30,083 bases of DNA from the NCBI GenBank assembly GCA_035258565.1, contig DATFXF010000339.1:1-30083 (forward strand), in the 5' to 3' direction. The stretch is from DATFXF01 sp035258565 (GTDB taxonomy: Bacteria > Acidobacteriota > Terriglobia > Acidiferrales > UBA7541). Below are positions 1 through 7,229 of the stretch, piece by piece; the stretch's first letter is position 1; every line of letters starts with the position of its first letter. The notes under the pieces are model-generated. The model was not told the DNA's origin. It ran no database searches and saw only the letters and a list, made by a program, of their open reading frames with translations. The position numbers and the translations under genes are program-made.

Positions 1-971
1 CCGTTCCCGCCATGGCAAGGCGAGCAGCCGAATCGGTCAAGGTCATGGATCTTGAGCAGCTCTGGGTCCGGGTGACTTGTGAAGGGAGCCGCGTTGCTCT
101 TGGCAAGGCCAAGATCCGCCTTGGTTAGCGTCATCTGGAGCGGTACGAGCTTGGGGTCCATCCCGAGGTGGCAGGACTGGCAGCGGTCCACCAGACCGCC
201 CGAACCGAAATTATTGATCGTGGGCTCCTTGGGATTGACGTTGATCTGACGGATCGTGATGTCCAGTGTTTTCGTTGCCTTCAGCAAGCCCTGCAGCTGT
301 CCTTCCGTCAGGCCTTCCATCTTCTCCTTGAAGTATGTATCGAGCTTCTCGCGCGCCTCCTTGGAGGGCTTCAGGACTTCCCCCTGCGCGCTCACGAGCT
401 CGGCCTTGCGCGCCTTCAGGCGATTGAACTCAGCTTCAAGCTGATCGTAGTTGAACTCTGTTCTTTCCGTTTGGCCGTTGGGCAAGGGCAGCTCCAGGGT
501 GTAGATTTCATGCTTGGCTCTTTCGACAGCGGCCATCCTGCTCTTGCGCGCATGGGTGCCTACCGGAGCAAGCTCCATGTTGTAGACGAGCGCAGTGACT
601 TTGCCGCGAGCTTCTTGATACCTGTCGGTCAGCGCATCGAGCCGCTTGTCAATGGAATCTGACTCCTGCGAAATCGCGCGCAGGCGGGGCGAAGCCTCTT
701 TGTCGGCTGCCTCCACCTCCATTTTCAGCTTCTGGTACTCGGGCGAATTCTTAACCTCCTTCTCGCGCCGGGCCTGTTGCGGAATTGTTTTCTCGAGGTA
801 CGCCGAATAGACGCTCGCAAAGCGGCGCTGGTGGGAACGCCAAGGGCGAAGGCCGTAAATCTCGTCGTAAAGCGACCAGGCCACCGTCAGCAGCAGTAGA
901 AACGCCGAAACGAGGATGGCCACGCTAAGTGACCGGCTCAGGATGGGATCGTCGGAATGGGTCTCAGGCAC
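1..971 (-). CDS. Multiheme cytochrome c of the bc complex (partial, runs off left edge)
   Basis: Translating the minus strand from GTG at 971 gives 323 open codons to the window edge. Visible parts are an N-terminal membrane anchor (about residues 15-33), a long charged, probably coiled-coil stretch (about 60-235), and two c-type heme sites, CQSCH at 264-268 and CSPCH at 316-320, the second only a few residues from the edge, so more hemes may follow. GTG is chosen because GAGGAGG lies about 6 bases upstream and the next in-frame ATG would remove the anchor. The gene starts 33 bases after the subunit IV-like gene, as the last visible member of the Rieske / cytochrome b operon. It is probably the periplasm-facing electron acceptor subunit replacing cytochrome c1 or f. 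That role is inferred from context, since the C-terminus is not visible. Confidence 0.85.
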   Translation of the reverse strand, partial: MPETHSDDPILSRSLSVAILVSAFLLLLTVAWSLYDEIYGLRPWRSHQRRFASVYSAYLEKTIPQQARREKEVKNSPEYQKLKMEVEAADKEASPRLRAISQESDSIDKRLDALTDRYQEARGKVTALVYNMELAPVGTHARKSRMAAVERAKHEIYTLELPLPNGQTERTEFNYDQLEAEFNRLKARKAELVSAQGEVLKPSKEAREKLDTYFKEKMEGLTEGQLQGLLKATKTLDITIRQINVNPKEPTINNFGSGGLVDRCQSCHLGMDPKLVPLQMTLTKADLGLAKSNAAPFTSHPDPELLKIHDLDRFGCSPCHGGN

Positions 972-1004
972 CCGTGGCCTCCTCGGGCCGAGCGTCGGGA
1001 GCGG

Positions 1005-1994
1005 CTAGATGCTGAACCACGGCGTCACCCAGATGTACTTGATGCGCATGGTCAGCCGGAGCAGGATTTTCACCGGCAGGCTGAGCATCAGAACCAAGAA
1101 CACCTGCAGCGTCACGATCTGCAGCAGGGTCATGCGCTTATAGATCCTCCGGCTGAACTCCGTCAGCATGCAAATGCGGAAGACCAGATAGCTGGCCAGG
1201 ATCACATACAGGCCCAGCGGAAAGATGCCGAAGATGGCTCGCGCAATAATCGGCGAAGCGCCCTCCCAGCTTCGGGGCAGAATGTGTGCCAGCCACGCGC
1301 CATCGATTCTGAAGATCTGGTCCAAGTTGCGGTTCACGGCAAACTCCAGCCGGTTGTGGTCCCAGGTCTGCGTGGGCCAGAACCACATCCAGCCCGGCCC
1401 GCGGATGAAAGTGCCGATCACGATCATGGTCACCCAAAGGAAGATGAAGCCGAAGAGGAATGTCCAAATGGCGAAGCGCCGCTGCCGGTAGGTGAAATAG
1501 CCGTTGCCGAGCGGATTGGCATCAATATACGGAATCACCATCAGCCCGACGATGATTAGCGTGGGCATGACCACGCCGGCTATCCAGGGATCGAAATACA
1601 CCAGCATCTCCTGCAACCCCAGGAAGTACCAAGGGGCCTTCGCCGGATTCATCGTCAGGTTGGGGTTGGCCGGCTCCTCGAGTGGCGCGTTCAGCGTGAT
1701 AGACCACACCATCAAGATGGCGGTGACGATGATGGCCGCTAAGAACTCGACCCGCATCAGATAGGGCCACACATGGACTTCACGGTCCCAACCGGGCTTA
1801 TAGGGGAAGACCTTGCGGTGATGCGTCTTGGCCAGTTGCGGATCGGCTTCCAGTTGCGCGATCAACCGATCGGTTCCCTTCGCCTGCCGGAATGCGTACC
1901 AGACGTAGAAAGGCACCAGAAAAAGCAGCGCGACAATGGGCACATTGTCCGGCTGAGAAATGATCTCCCAGAGCTGATGCCAATCACCCCACAT
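1005..1994 (-). CDS. Cytochrome b C-terminal / subunit IV-like protein of bc complex
   Basis: A 329-residue multi-pass membrane protein matching the C-terminal half of cytochrome b (PetD-like subunit IV). The quinol-oxidation (Qo) motif, PEWY in classical proteins, appears as KAPWYFLGLQE from residue 119, a variant seen in split-cytochrome complexes of several non-proteobacterial phyla. There is one N-terminal membrane segment (about 18-35), helices around 82-100, 137-156 and 176-196, and further hydrophobic segments near 250-272 and 290-311, so it is longer than plant subunit IV (about 160 residues). The extra C-terminal segments are unassigned. The start is ATG with TAGGAG about 8 bases upstream. 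It lies 57 bases after the b6-like gene and is followed by the multiheme cytochrome c. Confidence 0.88.
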   Translation of the reverse strand: MWGDWHQLWEIISQPDNVPIVALLFLVPFYVWYAFRQAKGTDRLIAQLEADPQLAKTHHRKVFPYKPGWDREVHVWPYLMRVEFLAAIIVTAILMVWSITLNAPLEEPANPNLTMNPAKAPWYFLGLQEMLVYFDPWIAGVVMPTLIIVGLMVIPYIDANPLGNGYFTYRQRRFAIWTFLFGFIFLWVTMIVIGTFIRGPGWMWFWPTQTWDHNRLEFAVNRNLDQIFRIDGAWLAHILPRSWEGASPIIARAIFGIFPLGLYVILASYLVFRICMLTEFSRRIYKRMTLLQIVTLQVFLVLMLSLPVKILLRLTMRIKYIWVTPWFSI

Positions 1995-2051
1995 GTCCAG
2001 GACTCCTAGGGCCTTCTCATTCCAACTTTCACTCGTCGGGGTCAGGCCGAA

Positions 2052-2987
2052 CTACCGTGTACCGCTCGGCCGCATGATCACCGGCCGCGGCCCCTTTTCT
2101 TCCTTGATCTCCGATTCGAGCATCACCGGGGCGGGGCCGGAAATACCGCCATCCTTGCGCACCCGCCAGAAATGCAAGCCCATGAAGATCGCTGCGATCA
2201 ACGGAATGGCGATGCAGTGCCAGATATACGCGCGCAGCAGCGCATTGGCGTCCACGATCGAGCCGCCGAGCAGCGCGAAACGCACGTCGTTATACGGCGT
2301 CATCCCCAACTGTGCACCGAAAGGGCCCTCGTGGCCCAGCAGGGGCGTTGCGCGCGCCATATTCGTTCCCACGGTCACCGCCCAGAAGCCTAACTGGTCG
2401 TCGGGTAGCAGGTAGCCGGTAAAGGAGAGCAGCAGCGTCAGCACCATCAGGATGACACCGATGCACCAATTAAACTCCCGTGGTCGCTTGTAGGACCCGG
2501 TCAGGAAGACGCGGAACATATGCAGCCACACCGCGATGATCATCAGGTGCGCAGCCCAGCGGTGCATGTTGCGCAACAGCTTGCCGAATGGCACGTCGTT
2601 CTCGAGATAGAGGATGTCGCGGAAGGCCTGGATCTTCGTGGGGTGGTAGTAGAACATGAGCAGCACGCCGGTGAAGGTCAGGACGATGAACAGGTAGAAG
2701 GTGATGCCGCCCATCCCCCAGGTGTAGCTGTAGCGCACCGCATCGCGATTGATCTTGGCCGGGTGCAGATGGAAGAAAACGTTGGTCAGGACACTCAGCG
2801 CGCGGTTGCGTGGGGTGTCATCGTGCTTGACACGGAAAATGGAGCGGTAGAGCTGCGTCTTCTCAGGCTCTTTGAGGGCCTCTAGCTCCTCCTTGCTTTT
2901 TTCCTTAACAAATTCCTTCAGTGCCCTGGCGTCCCCTTGGACCTTGTCCAGGAGTCCCGCCCGCTTGCCTCCATTTTCCTCCGGCAT
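2052..2987 (-). CDS. Cytochrome b6-like (N-terminal cytochrome b) subunit of bc complex
   Basis: A 311-residue membrane protein carrying the two b hemes of a quinol:cytochrome c oxidoreductase. Heme-ligand histidines are H142 and H156 (14 apart) and H257 and H272 (15 apart). The one-residue longer second spacing is the cytochrome b6 pattern rather than the mitochondrial one. Around them are MHRWAAH, LTGSYKRPREF and RVRKDGGISGP, typical of b6. A charged cytoplasmic extension of about 80 residues precedes the first helix. The residue aligned with the heme ci cysteine of b6 (YCLGGIT in chloroplasts) is glycine here (WGMGGIT, 90-96), so a covalent third heme is not expected. It lies 23 bases downstream of the Rieske gene. 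Confidence 0.93.
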   Translation of the reverse strand: MPEENGGKRAGLLDKVQGDARALKEFVKEKSKEELEALKEPEKTQLYRSIFRVKHDDTPRNRALSVLTNVFFHLHPAKINRDAVRYSYTWGMGGITFYLFIVLTFTGVLLMFYYHPTKIQAFRDILYLENDVPFGKLLRNMHRWAAHLMIIAVWLHMFRVFLTGSYKRPREFNWCIGVILMVLTLLLSFTGYLLPDDQLGFWAVTVGTNMARATPLLGHEGPFGAQLGMTPYNDVRFALLGGSIVDANALLRAYIWHCIAIPLIAAIFMGLHFWRVRKDGGISGPAPVMLESEIKEEKGPRPVIMRPSGTR

Positions 2988-3010
2988 CCGATGCCCCCCG
3001 AATGAGTGCG

Positions 3011-3607
3011 CTAGACGGTGAGGAAAGCCCCCGGCTTCTCGAATTCATCGCGCCCGGCGCGTGGGTCGCGGACGAACAAGCGGCTGCTATCCACGACGAT
3101 CTGGCCCGTGGCATCGAGCTCGACGTGACAGCGGTCCATAGGTCGGGGCGCCGGGCCTTCAAAGTTGATCCCTTCCATGGTGTAACCGCTGCCGTGGCAC
3201 GGGCACTTGAACTTGTTCTCCGAGGACTTCCAGTCGGGCGTGCAGCCAAGATGCGTGCACCGCGCATAAATCACGAAGAGTTTGTCCGGCTCCTTCACGA
3301 CCCAGATGCGGTACTGTTTTTGAAACTTGGTCTCCACACCCAACGTAAAGTCCGTGGGATAACCCACGGAAAAAACCGACTCGGGCTCAAATAGAGTCCG
3401 CGGGAAGAAGAACCGCAAGAACATCAGGAAATTGACGCCGAGGTAACCCCAGATGCTGGCCCAAATGATACGCCGCCGCATCCTGTCGGGTGCAGTCGGG
3501 GCCTTGCTTTCCGCCGGGGGCTTTGCACTGGCCTTCGGCCCTACCCCGGCGGCGGCAACGGGTGAGGCCGTGTTCTCAGCAGGCTTGCCTGCGCTGGGCT
3601 CCGTCAT
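3011..3607 (-). CDS. Rieske [2Fe-2S] protein of bc complex
   Basis: This 198-residue protein passes electrons from quinol at the Qo site to the cytochrome c subunit. Both cluster motifs are intact: CTHLGC at 117-122 and CPCHGS at 135-140, giving ligands C117, H119, C135 and H138 and the stabilising disulfide C122-C137. A single membrane anchor lies at about 46-68, preceded by an Ala/Pro/Lys-rich cytoplasmic extension of about 45 residues. The reading frame stays open upstream to 3808, but the ATG at 3607 is preferred: it has GAGGTAG about 8 bases upstream, and the strong promoter at 3665-3693 lies inside the longer version. First gene of the bc operon. Confidence 0.94.
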   Translation of the reverse strand: MTEPSAGKPAENTASPVAAAGVGPKASAKPPAESKAPTAPDRMRRRIIWASIWGYLGVNFLMFLRFFFPRTLFEPESVFSVGYPTDFTLGVETKFQKQYRIWVVKEPDKLFVIYARCTHLGCTPDWKSSENKFKCPCHGSGYTMEGINFEGPAPRPMDRCHVELDATGQIVVDSSRLFVRDPRAGRDEFEKPGAFLTV

Positions 3608-3664
3608 CAGGTGCGCTACCTCGGGAATAAATTGAATGAAGTTAAGGCAACGCCCAAACAGATT

Positions 3665-3693
3665 CTTATATGCTGCGCGCCACGTGCTGTCAA
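3665..3693 (-). promoter_or_regulatory. Sigma70-like promoter for the Rieske / cytochrome b operon
   Basis: On the minus strand there is a perfect -35 TTGACA (3693-3688), a 17-base spacer, and -10 TATAAG (3670-3665; 5 of 6 consensus). Transcription would start near 3658, leaving about 50 bases of leader before the Rieske ATG at 3607. This is the best promoter match I see in the window. It lets the bc complex be transcribed separately from hemH and the ccm genes upstream. Confidence 0.75.
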
Positions 3694-3737
3694 GGGTAGT
3701 GTCCAGATCGAACCGCCCTCCCACTGAGCGCAAGGAA

Positions 3738-4739
3738 TCATTCCCGACGAGCGGCCGCGGACGCTTGGACGCCCACGGCGCGGAGAACGAGGTCTCGGAG
3801 TGCGGCAATAAACCGCGGCGAGTCGCCGAGCGCGGGCATCATCTCGAACCGCTCGACGCCGAGGCTGCGAGCCTGCGCGCGGGCGTCAATGTTGATTTCG
3901 TGCAACGTTTCGATGTGCTCAGTGACGAACGCAATGGGCACGATGAGCATCTGCTTCGTGCCCTGGCGAGCCAGCCGCTCGATGGTATCGGAGAGAGAGG
4001 GCTCGAGCCATCGCTGGCGCCCGAGCTTGCTCTGGTAGCACAGCGAGTGCGGATTGGGCCAGCGACCACGTTCGAGCACTAAGCGCACCGTGGCCCCCAC
4101 TTGGCGGGGGTAGGGATCGCCGCGCTCGATCAACTTGAGCGGCAGCCCGTGTGCGCTGAAGACCAGGTGCGCCTCGGCAGGATGAGCAAAACGTGTCAGG
4201 CTGGTTTCGATCTTCTCTAGGAGCGCTCCAATGTAGAGCGGGTGGTTGTGGTACCCCTCGATCACGTGAAGCGGCAGCGGTCGGGCCGGCTCGTAGAGGC
4301 GATTCCATTCCTTCAGGCTGCTGCCCGTGGTGGCCAGCGAGTAGTGCGGATAGAGTGGCAACAAGACCATCTCGTCGAGCTGCCACCCATCGAGCTGGCG
4401 CAGGGCTTCGGTGGTGAGGGGGTGCCAATAGCGCATGGCCACGACGACGCGCGGCTCGACGTCCGGCCGCAGGGCTTCCTCGAGCTTCGCCCGCTGGTGC
4501 TCGGTGAACCGCCGAATGGGCGAGTGGCCGCCAATTTGGGCGTAGTGGCTCGAGACCACCTTGACGCGGCGCCACGCAATCCAACGCGCTAGCGGCTTGC
4601 GCAACACGCCGCCCAGTCGGCCCAGGGGAAGGATGTCGGGATCCAAAAACAGATTGTAAAGGAATGGCTCGACGGATTCGGGCGAGTCCGGCCCGCCTAG
4701 TTGAAATAAAACTACGCCAACTCTTTTGCGCTCAGCCAC
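3738..4739 (-). CDS. hemH: Ferrochelatase (heme synthase)
   Basis: Inserts Fe2+ into a porphyrin in the terminal part of heme synthesis. The 333-residue protein begins with the family signature VGVVLFQLGGPDSPE (residues 7-21), has the catalytic histidine in FSAHGLP (H197) and the conserved acidic metal site in FVTEHIETLHEI (E277 region). Length is normal. I chose GTG at 4739 because the product then starts just before the conserved block and a purine-rich stretch (GGGAAGGGCAGGG) lies upstream; a TTG at 4775 would add 12 residues. Placement between the cytochrome c maturation genes and the bc-complex genes fits a role in supplying heme for cytochrome assembly. Confidence 0.95.
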   Translation of the reverse strand: MAERKRVGVVLFQLGGPDSPESVEPFLYNLFLDPDILPLGRLGGVLRKPLARWIAWRRVKVVSSHYAQIGGHSPIRRFTEHQRAKLEEALRPDVEPRVVVAMRYWHPLTTEALRQLDGWQLDEMVLLPLYPHYSLATTGSSLKEWNRLYEPARPLPLHVIEGYHNHPLYIGALLEKIETSLTRFAHPAEAHLVFSAHGLPLKLIERGDPYPRQVGATVRLVLERGRWPNPHSLCYQSKLGRQRWLEPSLSDTIERLARQGTKQMLIVPIAFVTEHIETLHEINIDARAQARSLGVERFEMMPALGDSPRFIAALRDLVLRAVGVQASAAARRE

Positions 4740-4871
4740 CGAAAGACCCTGCCCTTCCCTCGGCGACCCCAACACGACGAGTCCCGTTCTAGCTGCCTAG
4801 GCCTATGCGCCGCGTTCAAGCGCGGAAGGCTTCGGCAATAACCCATGCCGTGCGCCACCGGTTCGAGGGCA

Positions 4872-5012
4872 CTAGGACTGTCGCAGCGCTTCCTTCAGAT
4901 GCTTCACCTCGGCCTGAAGCCGAGCGAGCCTCCGCGCCACCGTCAAGTGGTAAGCAAAAAAGATGGCCCACAGGATCAGATACGCCGCCATCAGGCTTTC
5001 TAGATTCTTCAT
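4872..5012 (-). CDS. ccmD: CcmD-like heme exporter small membrane protein
   Basis: A 46-codon frame, easily overlooked, found by reading the minus strand between ccmC and hemH. It starts MKNLESLMAAYLILW, has one membrane helix (about residues 7-23), and continues with a basic amphipathic cytoplasmic tail with a leucine-rich run (RRLARLQAEVKHLKEAL). That is the topology and size of CcmD, which in other bacteria binds the CcmABC heme-release complex and CcmE. ATG at 5012 has GGGGAG about 4-5 bases upstream. Position directly after ccmC supports the call. A different frame over the same DNA (4816-5016) encodes no recognisable protein and is a shadow. Confidence 0.85.
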   Translation of the reverse strand: MKNLESLMAAYLILWAIFFAYHLTVARRLARLQAEVKHLKEALRQS

Positions 5013-5098
5013 TCACTCCCCTGCGCGAATGATTTGTGCTCCCTCTCAGGCGTGGCGTTTCCGCAACACCCTGCCTCTCAGGAGGTGGCTGACGGAAC

Positions 5099-5782
5099 TC
5101 ATGAAGCTATCGCCTTCCTTCTCTCTCGATCAATCTTCATCTCTTCGACCTCGTGGCGCAGGGCCTCCAGGCCGTAGCGCAGCCGCAGAAGCAGGACCAT
5201 CACTCCCATTAACGCGGCCCAGCAAAGCAAGAAGGGCGGCCACATCCGCCGGTCCATGCCTCCGCCGCCAATCACCGGTTGCGGGTGCTGTGTCCGCCAG
5301 AACCAGATGGAAAGATAGACCAGCGGAACATCGAGAAACGCAAAGATGCCGAAGACTGCGGAGACGATGGCGCGGCGTTCAGCGTCGCTCACGAGCGTCC
5401 GCAGCAGAAGATAAGACACGTACAGCACCCAGAGTACGAAAGTCGACGTGAGCCGCGCATCCCAGGTCCACCAGATGCCCCACACCGGCTTGGCCCAGAT
5501 TGGCCCGGTTACTAGAACGGCGCTGCAAAACGCCAGGCCCACCTCGGCGGCGGATACACCCAGCCAGTCCCACTTCGGGGCCCGGCTAATCAGATAGGCG
5601 ATGTTGGCGACGAACACGATGAGAAAAGCGACGAAGGCGGTCCAGGCACTGGGGACATGAAAATAGAAAATGCGTTGAATCAGGCCCATTGTCTGCTCCG
5701 TCGGCGCGAGGAACAGCGCCGCGTAACCCGCGAGGCCAAGCAATACGGCCACGGCCACTGCGGGCAGCCAGCTCACTCTCAT
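5099..5782 (-). CDS. ccmC: Heme exporter subunit CcmC
   Basis: A membrane protein (227 residues from this start) of the heme-handling family that loads heme onto CcmE in the periplasm. It has about six membrane segments, the tryptophan-rich WWD signature WGIWWTWDARLT (101-112), and the two conserved external histidines, in FHVPSAW (H42) and RTQHPQP (H166). The start is ambiguous. ATGs at 5794 and 5782 and a GTG at 5776 are all in frame, and GGGGAGGAG sits 6 bases before the GTG, which may be the true start. The frame remains open further upstream (to 5854) but overlaps ccmB there. It lies 46 bases after ccmB and before ccmD. Confidence 0.93.
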   Translation of the reverse strand: MRVSWLPAVAVAVLLGLAGYAALFLAPTEQTMGLIQRIFYFHVPSAWTAFVAFLIVFVANIAYLISRAPKWDWLGVSAAEVGLAFCSAVLVTGPIWAKPVWGIWWTWDARLTSTFVLWVLYVSYLLLRTLVSDAERRAIVSAVFGIFAFLDVPLVYLSIWFWRTQHPQPVIGGGGMDRRMWPPFLLCWAALMGVMVLLLRLRYGLEALRHEVEEMKIDRERRKAIAS

Positions 5783-5828
5783 CTCCTCCCCCATGTCTGC
5801 GCGCGCCTCCGCCCCTCTCCCGAAAGGT

Positions 5829-6503
5829 CTACTCTTCCAACAAGTATTCGCCAAAGACCCAGGTTGCAGTCAAAAACACGATATCGAACGCAACCAGCAG
5901 AAGCAGCCACAGCCGCGGCAGGTTCGGCGGATCCGCCAACAGGCCCGCCGTCGCTTCCGTGCCCGCGATCAGCACGGGCGTCAAGACAGGCAGGAGCAGG
6001 AGCGGCAGCAGCAACTCCCGCATCCGTGCCTGCGAAGTCAGGGCCGAGAAAACGGTGCCTGTGGTCGTCAATCCGAGCGTGCCCAGCACAAAGACCAGTA
6101 GGAGCCGCCCGAGGACCGGAGCCAGGGATACGTCGTACAAGACGGCAAAAATTGGCAGGAGTGCGGCCTCGGTCAACATCAGGAAGAGAAAATTGGCCAG
6201 GACCTTTCCGAGCAGGATGGCCATGGGGTCGATGGGCGCCAGGCGCAGCGCGGCCAGTGTCTCGTTGGCTTGCTCGCGAGTGAACGAGGGGGGCATCATC
6301 AGCGCGCCCGCAAACAGCAGGGCCAGCCACAGCAGGCCCGGGCCGAAGCGGCGCGACTCGGCAGCGGTGGGGTCAAACGTGAAGCTGAACAGCACCAAGA
6401 CCATCAGCACGAAGACGATTGTGGTATTGAGGAGCTCGCGCGTGCGAAACTCGGTGCGGAGCTCCTTGGCCACAAGAATCGTCGCCGCACGCGCCATTCC
6501 CAT
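5829..6503 (-). CDS. ccmB: Heme exporter permease CcmB
   Basis: A 224-residue integral membrane subunit of the CcmABC(D) transporter that releases heme-loaded CcmE. It shows the CcmB layout: short basic N-terminus (AKELRTEFRTRELL), six hydrophobic segments, and the conserved early loop FTREQANETLAALRLAP, which in the family contacts the ATPase. The start codon directly abuts the ccmA stop (TGA then ATG), so the two are probably translationally coupled. Length is normal for the family (about 220). Confidence 0.94.
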   Translation of the reverse strand: MGMARAATILVAKELRTEFRTRELLNTTIVFVLMVLVLFSFTFDPTAAESRRFGPGLLWLALLFAGALMMPPSFTREQANETLAALRLAPIDPMAILLGKVLANFLFLMLTEAALLPIFAVLYDVSLAPVLGRLLLVFVLGTLGLTTTGTVFSALTSQARMRELLLPLLLLPVLTPVLIAGTEATAGLLADPPNLPRLWLLLLVAFDIVFLTATWVFGEYLLEE

Positions 6504-7220
6504 TCAGCCCTCGGCACCGACTTCGGCCAGCACTTCGCGCAACCCCGCACCCGCGGCCGAGTCGCGGATCACCGAGCCGGCCCGAAGCACCACGGCTCGG
6601 GTTACCAGCGCCAACGTTTCCTCCCGGCCGTGCGTGCTCATCAGGATGGTGCAACCTGCGGCATGCAGGCCCTCGAGCGTTTCCGTGAGCCACTCCGCCC
6701 CCGCGCGGTCGAGCCCCGCAGCGGGCTCGTCGAGCAGCAGCAGGCCAGGCCCGGCGAGCAGCGCGCGCGCCAGCGTGAGCCGCTGGCGCATCCCGCGGGA
6801 AAAGGTTCGCACCAGATCTCTACTTCTCCGCGCAAGTCCCGCCGCATCGAGCGAGTGCCGCACGCGCTCCGCCGCCTCCGGCAGACCGTACAATCGCGCG
6901 AACAATTGCAGGTTTTCCTCAGCGGTTAATTCGTCGTAGAGCAGCGTGCTGTGCGCCACCATACCGATCAAGCCTTTGACCGTAGATCCGTTACTCTCTG
7001 TCGCGTCGGGGAAAATCACTCGCCCGGCGCTCGGCCGGACCAGCAGCCCGGCCACCTTGAGTAGGGTGGTTTTCCCAGAGCCATTGGGTCCCAGCAGGGC
7101 CACAAACTCGCCGGCGCCGACGGTGAGTGAAACTCCGCGCAAGGCGAAAAGCGTCCCGTAGCGCTTCTCGACCTGCTGGAATTCGATCCCCAGACCTGGG
7201 CCGGCGTGGAAGGTCAACAC
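6504..7220 (-). CDS. ccmA: Heme exporter ATPase CcmA
   Basis: A 238-residue ABC ATPase that powers release of holo-CcmE from CcmC. Walker A is GPNGSGKT (44-51), the signature loop is the degenerate FSRGMRQRL (140-148), Walker B is LLLLDEP (160-166), and the switch histidine is H197 in STHG. The SRGM signature in place of LSGGQ is typical of CcmA. Start is GTG at 7220, 9 bases after the CarboxypepD_reg-type gene; a TTG codon follows immediately. It abuts ccmB. Confidence 0.93.
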   Translation of the reverse strand: MLTFHAGPGLGIEFQQVEKRYGTLFALRGVSLTVGAGEFVALLGPNGSGKTTLLKVAGLLVRPSAGRVIFPDATESNGSTVKGLIGMVAHSTLLYDELTAEENLQLFARLYGLPEAAERVRHSLDAAGLARRSRDLVRTFSRGMRQRLTLARALLAGPGLLLLDEPAAGLDRAGAEWLTETLEGLHAAGCTILMSTHGREETLALVTRAVVLRAGSVIRDSAAGAGLREVLAEVGAEG

Positions 7221-7229
7221 AAACCTCGC

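Noticed and set aside
4810..4825. CCGCG TTCAAG CGCGG hairpin as terminator after ccmD
   Set aside because: No T-tract follows on the transcribed strand, and the stem is only 5 bp.
4816..5016. 66-codon minus-strand frame between hemH and ccmC
   Set aside because: Composition is random-looking. The same DNA in another frame gives a good CcmD-like protein (4872-5012) with ribosome site.
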